Shown piece after piece: positions 24,067-35,135 of a stretch of 64,000 nucleotides of DNA. Within the stretch, counting starts at the first letter, position 1. The number at the start of each line of letters is the position of its first letter. Position numbers and translations under genes: made by a program. Under the pieces are notes generated by a model. It did not search any database and was not told the origin of the DNA. It was given only the letters and a program-made list of their open reading frames with translations. This stretch comes from Avena insularis (lineage: Eukaryota; Streptophyta; Magnoliopsida; Poales; Poaceae): NCBI GenBank assembly GCA_023614405.1, contig CM042685.1, positions 89,270,684 to 89,334,683 of the forward strand, read 5' to 3'.

Positions 24067-24870
24067 CTACTCCTCGGAGTCGGTGTAATCGTCATCCTCA
24101 TCATCATCGTCGTCATTGATGAAGGAGAAATCATCCTCATCGGTGAAGAAGTCCATAGCCTCATCCTCCAGAAAATCATCATCATCGCTGAGATAGGAGT
24201 AGGGGTCTCCACGAAGGTCTTCTCCGGCATTCTCCCTTTCCTCCAACTGCATGTCTCTCTCGTGGATGGTCTCCTCCAAATCCGAGATACAGTGGCAAAG
24301 ACGGGAAATGATGCGCTCCTTCTTGTCGAGCTGACGGCGGCGAGACTTGCGATCCTTCGCTAGCATGGCGAAGGTCTGATCCTTCGTCTTGATGATGGCA
24401 GACTTGTGGTTGGAGTAGTCACGGCAATTGTCCAATTCCTGCTGACGATCGTACATCATGAAGCTGAGGTGGTCCAACTGTGTCTTCAGCTCGTGGTGGT
24501 ATGGGGCTTACAGTGGCTGTCCCATAGCATCACGCCTTGGACAAAACTCAAAGCGGGTACCCTTGATCTGATTGATACTCTGCCCACACAGACGGGCAAG
24601 AGCTTCCTGCATGGCCCTCGCAAGTCCATCGAGCCAGTTGTTTTCTCGCAAGGTGAACTGAATTCCCTTGGTAGTGGGAGGTTCAATCTTTCCTCGGAGA
24701 CTTGCAACAATTAGCCATTGCAGATCTTATCCTCCTTGATCATTGAGCTGAGCTCCGAAGAACTCGGGGTGCGGATGCTCCAGAAGTTCCGAAAGCTGGT
24801 CCAAATCCCGCTCAAAGATAAGGTCTCCTCCATTCCCCAACTAATAAAACTTGATGTACTTCACGTCCAT
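24067..24870 (-). pseudogene. ORF0-like coding region upstream of gag, element 2
   Basis: ATG at 24870, immediately after a pyrimidine run ending TTTTAG, beginning MDVKYIKFY. An early TAG and another stop or frameshift damage the first third. From 24477 to 24067 it is open: a stretch rich in charged residues with RKSRRRQLDKKERIISRL, then a very acidic tail with runs of Asp and ending DDYTDSEE. The order and content match element 1, so this was a real protein of the family. I cannot assign a domain. The basic helix and acidic tail suggest a nucleic-acid or chromatin-interacting accessory protein, which is inference only. Confidence 0.6.
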
Positions 24871-25083
24871 CTAAAAGAATATAGGATGAGTAAGTTAGTA
24901 GAGTGATCAAGTGTGTCAATTTTTATGTATTTTGCAAGAGTTTTTGAGGAACATGAATTTTTATGAAAGAAACAAAGGGATAAGAATGGGAATAAGTTTT
25001 TGTAAATATTTGCTTCCTTTGGTTTTGAAACTAAGTTTTTTATTCAAACGTTCAGTCTAACTAGGGTCTCCTATGGTTAGGAT

Positions 25084-25096
25084 GGCTTTGATACCA
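25084..25096 (-). other. Primer binding site of element 2
   Basis: Minus-strand TGGTATCAAAGCC, one mismatch from the initiator Met-tRNA type PBS seen in element 1, three bases from the LTR edge at 25100. Confidence 0.9.
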
Positions 25097-26101
25097 ACTT
25101 GTCAACACCTAGATTTTTAATCCCAGATGCCTGTTATGACATACATCGCAATCCCGGGATTACCATTTTTGCGAGACATAACAGAATTGGATACCACAGT
25201 ACATCATCCATTACAAACCACACATAAGGTCTTACACAAATAAGGATCTCATGATCCAGTTCTTAATACAACTCAAGCAGCGGAAATACGTAATAATAAT
25301 GGTAGCGTAGGCGAAGCTCCATCTTCGAGGTCACAGGCAATGCTGACGATGGGAGATGATCCTAGTTGTCGTAACTTTCCTGGGGTCCTTCGTCCTGGTA
25401 CTCCTCTTCATAGTCTGGCCACGGGAATAGCCAGGGACAACGCCATGAGTACTCTTTAAGTACTCGCAAACTAATACTAACAAGTGAAGGGGGGTTTTGT
25501 AATAGGATACTAAGCTCTAGGGTTGTTTTGCAAAAAGCCAGATTTACCTCTACTAAGTTCAGAAGCAAGAAAAGCTACTTGAAGTTTTATAACACCTAAG
25601 TGGGAACTTGTATTTCATATCACAACTCTGTTGTGGTCAAGTCAAAATCTCAATCCATTTCACAAGTCATTTTGAAAACATCTGACGGGGGAACAGTATG
25701 GCCACTCCAACTGTCCATAATCGCGGACGCGGCTATTCAAATAGTTTGACCCTCTGTAGAGATTGTACACTTTCACCACAACATTCGATACATCCGTCAC
25801 GAACAAATCCTGAATTCACCATACTCAGTATGCGGATAATCAATCCTAACCTTTCAATTACACGCCTTAGTATAGGCACCTCTCCTGTGAGTTTGGCCTC
25901 CCAACCATGACCAACTGTCATCTTGGGTACTGCACAGGTGTACAATCTTCCCAAGGTAGCCTCAGCTCAGACCTTGGTCGTGAGGGTACACATACTAAGG
26001 TATATAAGTTTCCAGTCAAGCCCTACCCAATCTTCGGGTATTGTGATTGTACGGTAAAATTGGAATGGTATCGCATCCAGAAAAACATCAGTTTTATAAA
26101 G

Positions 26102-26599
26102 TGACGAGGTTTAATCTCGTCAATGCCCATTGTTATGGACTTGGGTTTTGGAGAAGATGGGGATGCTGGAGATCGTGGCACGGTTAACAGACAAGCAACC
26201 AGGGGACACGAGATTTACCTGAGTTCAGCCCGGAGGGAAAACCCTACTCCTGCTTGTCTGCTCTTTGATTACGGCGGAACCGAAGGTTACAGGGTGCACA
26301 GATTCGATCTGGCGTGGATGCGTGTGCGAAAGTATGAGTCGAGAGATCTAGGTCTATTGTCGGATACCCCCTCGTTGGACCCTCCTAGCCTTTATATATG
26401 GGGAGGCTAGGTCTCAGGTACCGACACGAGTAGGTTACAAGTTGTATTCAAACTCTAGTCTTGCTCTCCAAGGATCCGAAGACGTCATGGGCCTTGGTCA
26501 CCCGAAAATCTTCATGGGCCAGCGTATGTCTGTCGTGGGCCTTTCTTGGGCTGGACTAGGTATGCTGAAGTTACGTACCCGTAGGGTATAACCATGTCA
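26102..26599 (-). repeat. 3' LTR of element 3 (498 bp)
   Basis: Plus-strand ends TGACGAGGTTT and ACCATGTCA. About ten differences from the other LTR (roughly 2%, hand count). A TATA box (TATATAAAG, minus strand) lies at 26390-26398. The outer end contains a small hairpin, GACGAG...CTCGTC. Confidence 0.92.
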
Positions 26600-27742
26600 A
26601 GAGCCCGGTGATCATGAATCGTAGATTCGCCGAGGACTCTTCCATCCTTCGGGAGCAGTTATATGTTAATAGTATATGTGTAGGGATTGTTGATGCGCAG
26701 CTCGACTCACCCGACGGATCAGGGTCAGTTAACTGTCTTAGGACGAAACAACACGATCTTCTTCAGGTTCGGGTCCCTTAACCCGGACCTGGAACATATG
26801 CTGGCGTAATTCAACTCAGGCCGTGGAGGACTTATAGGAGTGGAATTCCAGTGATTTTAATTGGTGTACCCAACGCGTCCGTCGGGATTTTTCATCGTAC
26901 CTGCTGGTACGGATTCATACTAGCAGAGCGCAGTCAGGTGCGTTGCTGCCATCGATGATTCTCAGAGGTCTTATCTTTGTGTCGCAGACACAGCATCCGA
27001 ATGTTTGTCACCGCGGAGGTGCTTCGGGTGGCCAAGGAGATTTGCTGCTCACTTAGCGTTTTTGTTGGGGCAGAGTTGCCAAAAAGTTTTTGCGTGCTGA
27101 TCCGGAAGATCGCAGTCGAAGATTTCATAGGGTGCGCGACCAGCGCTCCCTATGGGAGTAGCCCCCGAGTGTCTGTTCGAGTCGTAGACTCGAGCGGAGA
27201 CTTTAGTGCAAGCATTGCTCAGTTGTTTAGTTCGTAGGACTCGAAAATTTTCGGATGCTTAAATCCTTCCTCCCTATGGGAGTAGCCCCCGAGTCCGTAG
27301 TGGAGTCGCAGACTCGACGTAGGGCTCAGAGAAGTGCTTTGTCTTCATTTGTCTTTCGGGTGCGCGGCCAGCGCTCCTGATAGGAGTAGCCCCCGAGTAT
27401 TTAGTCGAATCGTAGATTCGAGTGAATACTCTTAGTTGTGGAGCCGAAGTTGGTGCTAGTATAGCTTTTAATGACGTCAGTGCTGACGATCGATGACCTC
27501 AAGCGTCTGCTATGCCAGAGATGACTTGACTGAACGAAGCGTGGGTCCCACCTGCTGACTTTGAATTGACCGGTCACGCGCGGCGTGGAGATGATTACGG
27601 CGTCTCCTCGATTTCCACGCGTAGTGTACGGCGTGGTAGAGACGGTTTGTTGTGATGCTGACACGTGTACGGCCAGATCTACCGTTGGCGTTAGGTCTTC
27701 TCTATGGACGGCCAGCGTGCGTCGTCTTCGCTGTTATAATCC
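26600..27742 (+). repeat. Hairpin-rich repeat zone between 3' LTR and antisense gene
   Basis: About 1.1 kb with no gene. A module made of a word like GGGAGTAGCCCCCGAGT followed by a short palindrome recurs at about 27152-27192, 27273-27318 and 27381-27423. The palindromes are GAGTCGTAGACTC, GAGTCGCAGACTC and GAATCGTAGATTC. A fourth palindrome, GAATCGTAGATTC, sits at about 26617-26630. Because this is upstream of the antisense gene it may be its promoter or leader region. No convincing polypurine tract adjoins 26599. Confidence 0.65.
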
Positions 27743-30640
27743 GTGGTGAAATCGTGGTTTGTTTTTCACCGTACCAGTTCATCTGTTCACTGCTTCCTTG
27801 TTCTTGAGCTATTCTTGCTGCGCGCTGAGAGTTTCCTCCACATTTCCTTTGTCTTTCTTCGTTGGCAACGCCACCACCGCCGTAGCGCCAAGGGGAAACC
27901 AAAGAAGTCCTCATCTGCAGTTGGGACCAGCGCCGCCGGAGGCAAGAAGGGCACCGCCATCGCCGCCACCGACGGTGGTGGCGGCGATCGAAACGCGGAG
28001 AGCGATCTCGCAAATTGCGCGAAGCGGAGCTCGATCCAAGAAGACACGACGGCCGTGATACTCCCGCAATGAGGTAATCCCCGCCCCTCGCGGGTATCGG
28101 GTTATGTTTGTTGCCTTCATGATTCGCGGGTTTTCTTTTCCGGTCCATGACTTCCTTCGTGGACTGCTCTTTTTCTATGGGGTTCAACTCCATCATCTGT
28201 CTCCCAACTCCCTTCTTCACATTGCGTGTTTTATCACACTTTGCGAGTGTTGGCTTGGCATTGAGCCGCACTTTGTCCTCTTCCGGAAGCTTTATTCCAT
28301 GAAGAGGCGCCCTGTTCGGATGGTGTGTATCCCATTGGGGTTTCATCATCTCCCTCGGTCCCAATGTGCAATTCTTTTCCTTTTCCATGTCCGAATCTGT
28401 CCAAGATCAAGTGAGGAAATGGTTTTACATCCGTGACTCCGTCGCTGGGCAAGATTTTGGTCTCGTTCCTTTTGACCCCTCCCAGTTGATTGAGAAGAAA
28501 AGATCCTGGAAAAACCAAATCTTGGATGGTGAGGTGGCGGAGATAGAGGCCCTGTACCGTCGGGTGGAGGATCTCCAACTGATTCCTGAGAAGGAGGTGA
28601 ACGGTGTTGACATCATCTGGACGTTTCTTGAGCGTCGGGTGCAGCCTCTCCAAGCGAGGGCGCATCCGATGTTTCTTTACTCTGGGCGCCGTGATCCGAC
28701 GAGGGTTTCGAGTGAGAAAATCTCCGAGGTGGAACTTGACAAGGCTCTTCGTCTTTGTTGAAGTTCAAGGCCGACGAGGGACTCCCGGAGAAGTCGCTGA
28801 CTCCTCCCTTTTCTTCGACGTTGGCCGTGCCAAAGGTGTAGATTTATGCACGTAGTGCTCCCCTTTTTTGTTGGGTGTTTACTTGCGTCCTTTGTTTGCT
28901 AACAAAGTTTCTTCTCATCTTCTAGAGCTTCAAACTGCCGGGCATGGCACCACCGTTGCCCGAGAGGTATCCGAATGCCCCGGAGAATGAAGTGGTGGAT
29001 TCCGTGTCCGAGCTACCGTCAGCGCGATCCCCAGCGGAGGATGCCGACGAATCGAGTGAGGACCATTCGCACAAGCGATCACGGAGCTCGAGCGAGTCTT
29101 CGGATGCTACAACTCCTCCGACTCCCAGAAATCCTCTGGGCTTTGAGCGTCATGATGATGGTCATGGAGGTTCTTCCTCTCCCCTTCCTGCCATTCCTGT
29201 GCGGGCTGTTGCACCGCACCCGCCAACAAAGCGGAAGAAGGAAGAAAAGAAGGAGGAGAAGAAGGAAGAAAAGAAGGAGGAGAAGAGGGCCCGAAGGGCT
29301 TCTCCTATCTTTGACCTGAGCGCGTTGGGCTCATAAGTTGTTCTTGTTGTACTGTTGTCCTTTTCTTTTTATGATGTTTGCACCTGTGCTGATTGGCTTT
29401 GTATGCAGGCAATCCTCCGACGGCTCCAGTGATGGTGCGGGGGAGATGATGGGGGAGTCGAACATTGCGTCGCCTCCTCCTCAGACGGTGGCGACTTCGG
29501 GTGATGCTGCGCCAGTTCCTCCTGTGCAGGAGAGGCTGGTGGTTGCGCCTCAGAATTTCGCAGGCGGGCCTGCGGGTTCGCCTTTGAAACACGTAAGTTT
29601 TTCTGCTTGATGTTACGGGGGGGAGCCCCCGAGTGTCTTCGTATGCTGATGTTTTTTATGCTTCTTTGTGTTGGGCGTAGCCCCCAAGTCCTGCTCTTAC
29701 TACTATTGCCTGTTGCTGCAGCCTTTTGTCCAAGAGGCCAAGCGGCTGGTGGAGGAACGCCTGACGCTGGAGGCGAAACTGCGGCAGCTTCAAGGTATTC
29801 GGCTGCCTTGTAGTATTTTTCTTGCTTATCCTGGTCCTGTTCTTTGACACTTGTTTGTTGTAAATGCAGAGGAGCATAACGACTCTCTCCGTGAGGTCGA
29901 TGCTCTGAAGAAGAGCCTTGGCCAATCGGAGCGTATAGGCCAAGCCTCGGGCGAGAGAGCGCCTTGAGCTGGAGCTGACGAAGGCAGCTGAAGCGAAAGA
30001 GCATCTGCAGCAGGAGGCCGCAGGTCGTGAGGAGCAGCTGGCCACCGTTGCGGCTGCTCGTGAAAAAGGGGTGGCGGAGAAGCTCATGGCTGCTGCCAAG
30101 GCTATTTCGGGTGAGCGCTAGCTTTTGTACTTGCTTATTTTTCTACGGATCATCTTCTATGTTGCCTTTCTTCATGTTTTCTTCTTTTTTGTCTCAGATG
30201 CCGCAGGCATCGAGTTTGACCGCGGTGCTCTGGAGCACGGGAGTGCTCTAGATGATGCCATCAGAAGCGGTCAAGACCGCTGCAAGACCGCCGTCAACTC
30301 CCTTGCCAAGGCGAAAGAGGTCCTTGGTCGCTTCTACCAGGAGCTCTTCCCGAAGGGCGCGTCTCTTGAAGACGTGGATGCCCTGGCAGAGGCTCTGTCA
30401 GCCGAAGCGCCTGCAGCGTATAAGCGCAAGCAGAAGGGCATCGGCGCGTCCGTCTGGTCGGGCGATGGCCATGGCGGCCGGGCAGAGCTGGACCTGCCCC
30501 AGACATTTCGGATGCCGACGGCCGCAGATGGATCCGAGGTAGCCTTCGCCGCCTACTCCGGCCGCTGCAGACGATATGGGCCCAAGCTCATTGACTTGTC
30601 ATTCGAGTACGCATTGCGCAGTAGGCGAGGCCAAAGCTAG
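27743..30640 (+). pseudogene. Antisense multi-exon gene of the Tat element (Transposase_28 type), broken
   Basis: This gene runs opposite to element 3. It encodes the protein family annotated in grasses as putative gypsy-type transposon protein (Transposase_28); its biochemical role is unknown. Exon 1 (to 28835) has a basic start (KGKPKKSSS), then MIRGFSFPVHDFLRGLLFFYG and LHHLSPNSLLHIACFITLCEC (28122-28250), then VRKWFYIRD and ERRVQPLQARAHPMFLYSG (28410-28690). Later exons are 28926 to about 29332 (acidic/Ser-rich, Lys/Glu-rich end), 29409-29592, 29722-29794, 29870-30110 (coiled-coil-like, EEHNDSLREVDALKKS) and 30198-30640. Introns with GT-AG ends are 28836-28925, 29593-29721, 29795-29869 and 30111-30197. 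The intron before 29409 has a damaged donor. Frameshifts occur near 28050, 28330, 28750 and 29960. Confidence 0.75.
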
Positions 30641-30839
30641 GCGCCTGGTTCGAGGCGACTCAAGTGCCCTCCGCCTTAGGCGTAGTAGACGAGGGTAGCT
30701 TGTAGTCTATTTTTGTTGTAAATATCTTTGTAGTACCATCCTTGTGCCAATGAGTGGCCTTATATACTTTAATGAATTTCTCCGAGTTGTGCTCTATCCT
30801 TGGCTGAATGTCCGTGGTGCCTTCTTTTTTCTTCGCTAT

Positions 30840-31636
30840 AGGTTCCCTCGGTGTGACCAGTTGACACTTCATCCGAAAGGCCCTTGCGAGCATCATTGGA
30901 TGATTCCTCGCAGCTCGCTTTTCTTCGAGATCGCGTGCGCAGCTTGGAGAGAGATTTGCTTGGGTTACGCGGTCGCGCTGACGTTTGGAAGTCCAAAGCA
31001 GACCGTGGTGCAGCCAGAGAGGAGTATTTGATGGCGGAGCTGGGTCGGCTGTCCGAGCAGCTGCAATGTAAGTTGATCCTTCTTCGGCTGTAGCTCGCTT
31101 CTTCGGTGAGCCTGCTGGCCTTACTCTTGTTTTGTGCGATTGTCGCGGTGCCAATCTTGCTCGAGGGAAGAAAAGGAGCGATATGCTTCGAGTCAATTGC
31201 TTGACTCAATAGGAAATGGAGGCCTGTGGTTTATTCTGGATGGATAGTGATCTGGCCTTAGTTCTGGCAACTGTGCAGGATCGTGTCTTCCAGGTTTCGC
31301 GTGTGCTCCGCCAGTGCGTATATCGCTTTCTCGGTGCACGCCATGTTTCCGTTGGATGCCGTGCAACGACCCTTGCGTGTCTTCCGACGAAGTTTCGAGT
31401 GCCGCAATGTCAAGGAGCTGGTGCGGCAAAGAGCTCGTCGCAGGGTGAAGGCCGCTTTGTCTCTTGTGAGTGTGCATCGCCGATGTAGATTTGGCCTGGT
31501 GGCGATCGGGCCACCTCCTCGACCAGATGGTGGCGAGTGGAATATGCGTCCGCATTACGCGGCTGTAAGGCAGTATGCCGAACAGATTGTAGATTTGTTT
31601 GAGCAGCGTGCTCAGGTTATTCTTCAGAATAGGTAG
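30840..31636 (+). pseudogene. Further exons of the antisense gene block, or a second antisense gene
   Basis: About 200 bp beyond the stop at 30640, coding-like plus-strand sequence resumes. 30884-31070 encodes a charged, coiled-coil-like stretch (FLRDRVRSLERDLLGLRGRADVWKSKAD) ending at a GTAAGT-like donor near 31070. 31216-31300 encodes EACGLFWMDSDLALVLATVQ. After a frame change, 31400-31636 encodes ALSLVSVHRRCRFGLVA through YAAVRQYAEQIVDLFEQRAQ and a stop. These resemble C-terminal parts of grass Tat antisense proteins as I recall them. The AT-rich stretch 30690-30780 could be a 3' end for the upstream gene, so one or two transcripts are possible. Confidence 0.5.
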
Positions 31637-31985
31637 TACCTGAAAATAAACAGATAGATGTAAAATTTGTATATTGCGGCTGGGCGTGTATGTGCCCTTT
31701 GTTGTAAAGGTTCGCTTGTTTGCGAGCACGTAGTGCTTTGATTTAGTACGTGTCCTTTTCGTTTGCCTGACGTGGTCAGCTACTCAGGTGTACACGTTTT
31801 GTCCTCAGTCGATGAAATCGTGAGGTGGGGGGAGCCCCCAAGTGCGTTTGTAGCATGTAATAAAGTTGCAGAGAAATAGTCAACCGAAGGTTGGGGGCGA
31901 GACACTTAGCTTTATTTGTAGCGTAATGGAGGAGGTACATGGTTCGGTTGAGTAGCCTTGGCTGTAAGCCTTATCGGAAGTAAAA
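31637..31985. other. Spacer between antisense block and integrase of element 3
   Basis: No coding signal on either strand. It includes another GGGGGAGCCCCCAAGTG motif (about 31828), matching the module of 26600-27742. The two gene sets point towards each other here, so this would be where converging transcripts end. Confidence 0.55.
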
Positions 31986-33080
31986 AGGGGGTACATTGCT
32001 ATGGGTAGAATCATCGCAGGTGCGAGATGTTCCATGGGTTGGAGTATGCGACTCCAGATTCCACGTGCTTGAGGCGATAGGCGCCACCTGGGATGACCTC
32101 GGTGATGGTATAGGGTCCTTCCCATGGTGACTCGAGTTTGTTCGGTCGCTTTTGCTTAAGTCGCAAGACGAGGTCTCCTTCGACGGCGACCTTGCGCAGC
32201 CGGCGGCCGTGGTAGTTGCGGAGACTTTGCTGGTACACCGCTGATCTAGCTGCGCTATATCCCGCTTCGCCGAGTGTGTCGACGGCATCTTCGAGTGCAG
32301 CTGCGGATTCGCTTCATTTATGTTACGACTGTGGAGCCTGGTGGCGATTTCGCTGGTAGCACGGCCTCAGCTCCGCACCATGAAGAACGGTGTGTAGCCG
32401 GTGGAGCTGTTTGGCGAGTACGTAAGCTCCACAGTGACGACGGTAGCTCTTTCGCCCGCTTCAGCTTTGTGCTCGAGTGAGCTCATGAGGCGCTTCTTGA
32501 TGCTGCCGATTAGGCCGCTGGCCTTTTCCACTTGCCCGCTTGTTTGCGGGTGTGCCACCGAGGCATACGTGATATTGATCCCGAGGCCTTCGCAGAAGTC
32601 CCGGAATTCTTCGAGATGAAGTTCGATCCGTTGTCGGTGATGATGTCGCGGTACGCCAAACCTGTAGACAATGGATTCAAGAACTTGACGCGTTTTTCCC
32701 TTCCGTTGGTGATCGCATGGCTTCGATCCACTTGGTGAATTTGTCGATCGCGACCAGGAGGAAGACGGTGTCCTCCTTCAAGATTTTGGCGCTTGCCGAT
32801 CATGTCAAGGCCCCATTGGGCAAAAGGCCGTGCTATGGGTATGGGTCAAAGTTCGACCAGTGCATGCGGTTTGTCGGCGAACCGTTGGCACCCGTTGCAT
32901 CTTCGGATGATGTCCTTCGCGTCGCTCATGGCCGTTGGCCAGTAGAATCCTGCTCGCAGAGCTTTGGCGACGAGGGAGCGACTACCTGCGTGGTGGCCGC
33001 AGATGCCCTCGTGGATATCTTGGAGTATGGCTTTGCCGTCGTTGATGGTGACGCACTGTTGTAGTACGCCCATAATGCTG
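31986..33080 (-). pseudogene. Integrase of element 3, fragmented
   Basis: Read right to left: zinc finger region with GICGHHAGSRSLVAKALRAG FYWP and CNGCQRFADKPH (33073-32846); a core in pieces (about 32800-32500, including ITDNGSNFISK); the later segment SSLEHKAEAGERATVVTVEL (about 32460) and NSSTGYTPFFMV; and the C-terminal GPY-like module PWEGPYTITEVIPGGAYRLKH (about 32110-32050). Frames change at least three times. The motifs place it in the Tat lineage and there is no chromodomain. The element cannot integrate itself. Confidence 0.85.
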
Positions 33081-33875
33081 CGTGTGCAGCTCGCCGCTGA
33101 TGATGGCGAAGGCTTTTGACCGACGAGACGCGTCGCATCTGTCGGCTGTCGGCAATTCTCCGCTTATCGAACGGAGGTATGGACGTGTCCAAGTTTCTTC
33201 GACTGCCATGACCTGCATCAGGTTAACCATGGCAACTTCGGTATCCAACTTTTCGGGTCCTTTATGACCTTCGGGTGGCGTAGCCCCCGGGTGTTCTGCT
33301 TCTTCGGGTGATCCCTTGGGGAATTTCCGCTCGATGGATGGCACGCAGATCTGTTCGAGGAACACACCTGGTGGTACCTTTGCACAAGTGGAGCCGATGT
33401 TGGCGAGTCTATCGGCCTCCTCATTGCTCTCTCTTCCGACGCGTCAAGTTCGCAGTCGAATTCTCCTTCGAAAAGTGCTTGTATAGCGCGCGCGACGCGA
33501 TCATGTTTTCGGCGCAGCGCCGACTCATTCATCGTCTGCTGTACGACAAGGTTGGAGTCACCAGATGACCAGCGCTATGCCGCATATTTTGCCATCTTCA
33601 TGCCATGGATGAGGGCTTCAGATTCGCCTCGTTGTTGGAGGCTCAATTTCATCCGAAGGACGATTTCATCTTGTCACCTTGCGGGAGGTCAAGATGACTC
33701 CTGCCCCGCCCGCTTCGCTTGGAGCCGTCAAAGTGCATTGTCCAGATCGCGACATGTCCGGGTGTCGCACCGCAGCGCCATCCAAGGCACCAGGAAGTCC
33801 GGAAGGACTTGAGATTTGATTGTGTGTCGCTCGTAGATGATGTCCAGGTGATAGTTCAATGCCCCACGTGGCCAC
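33081..33875 (-). pseudogene. Archaeal-type RNase H region of element 3, fragmented
   Basis: Between RT/RNase H and integrase lies about 0.8 kb with remnants of the second RNase H typical of Tat elements. The segment at 33875-33666 contains WGIELSP, PDMSRSGQCT and GGAGVIL, corresponding to the tether and first catalytic region. Farther left, 33365-33200 keeps a linker (FLEQICVPSIERKFP). The catalytic acids cannot be followed because of repeated frame changes. Assignment rests on position and short matches. Confidence 0.6.
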
Positions 33876-35085
33876 GCGCCGTGGCCTCCGGGTTATTCAG
33901 ATGCTGTTTAGGGTGCTCGCTGACGCGACCATCACCGATGCTCCCGGAGGTAGTGGCTCACCGTCGAGCCGTCATGAACACGCGCAGGCCAGCTCAGTAG
34001 TGCGGGTACCGCTGTTTTGTTGGAGTGAGAACCTCACTGAGGTAGTAAATTGGGCGTTGTACCCCGTGGGTCTTGCCTTCTTCGAGTCGTTCGACCACGA
34101 GTACTGTGCTGACCACCTGGTGTGTGGCTGCTATGTACAAGAACAGGGGCTCGCGTTCTTGGCGTGACCAAAACTGGCGAGGTGGAGAGGAGCCGCTGAG
34201 GCTTTCGAACGCGTCGCTGGCTTCGTGTCCACTCGAACTTGTTCCGCTTTGGCGCAGCAGCCGGTAAAATGGTAGGGCCTTCGCCATGCGGCCGATGAAC
34301 ACGCTTAGTGCCGCCATCGCCTGCGAGCTGAAAACGCCTTGAGGTTTTTCGCTTCTCCATTGTCATGATAGCTTTGATTTTCTTCGGTTCGCCGATCCTC
34401 GTTGAGAGATGAAGTACCGAGCAGCTGACCGAGGGGACGCCAAGGCGACTTTTCTGGATTGAGCTTGATCCTGTAGCGATCAAGGTTGTCGAACGCCTCG
34501 CGGAGATCGTCGATAAGTGTTCTTGCCTCCTTGGTTTTATGACTATGTCGCCGATAGACTTGGACGCTATGACCGATCTGGTCCTTGAGGCAGGCTCTGC
34601 ATGCATCGCTGGTACGTGGCACCCGCGTTTTTAGCCCAAAGGCATTGTGTTGTAGCAAAGATACTCCGAACGGTGTGATGAACGCCGCTTTCTTGATCTT
34701 CGCCTTGAGTCGAATCGTTATAGCCTGAGTAGGCATCGAGGAAGGAGAGTTTTCACAACCGCAATAATCGATGATCCGTCGATCCGAGGAAGAGGGAAGT
34801 GGTCCTTAGGGCGTGTTTATTTAGTGATGTGAAGTCCACGCACATCCGCAGGATGTCCGTGTCCTTCTTCGACCATCACCGTGTTTGCCCCACTCGCTTC
34901 CTTGATTTCCCGGATGAAGTCTCGCGAGTAACTGTTGATCTCCTTGCCGATAGCTTCGCTCGTGGCTCCAACAGTCTTCGGATGGACCGCTTGATCGGCT
35001 TGGTGTCTGGAATACATTGAGTGCGTGTTTCGCGAATTCCTCGAACTCCCGCATGTCCGCAGGACACCGTAAAGATTTCAGCCAC
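33876..35085 (-). pseudogene. Reverse transcriptase and RNase H of element 3, fragmented
   Basis: N-terminal RT is visible at 35020-34817 (AIGKEINSYSRDFIREIKEA, then VMVEEGHGHPADVRG). The middle at 34736-34430 has KKAAFITPFGVS, ACLKDQIGHSVQVY, TLIDDLREAFDNLDRYRIKL and NPEKSPW. A frameshift falls exactly at the YVDD box (34541-34558): one frame gives VYRRHSH, another gives IGDIVIK, so the catalytic motif is destroyed. RNase H-side remnants follow (34317-33994, PLFLYIAATHQVVSTVLVVE and RPIYYLSEVL). Confidence 0.85.
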
Positions 35086-35135
35086 GGAGGAATTCGACGA
35101 GCGCCTTCCTATCGCGGTGCCGAGGTCGCTGGCGA

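Noticed and set aside
28040..28090. Possible intron donor at GAG|GTAATC in the antisense gene
   Set aside because: The following codons (EVIPAPRG...) fit the family's protein in frame, so the GT is better read as coding sequence.
27702..28665. Minus-strand frames of 228 and 143 codons in element 3
   Set aside because: They are shadows of the plus-strand antisense gene, whose frames carry family motifs and whose introns have correct splice signals.
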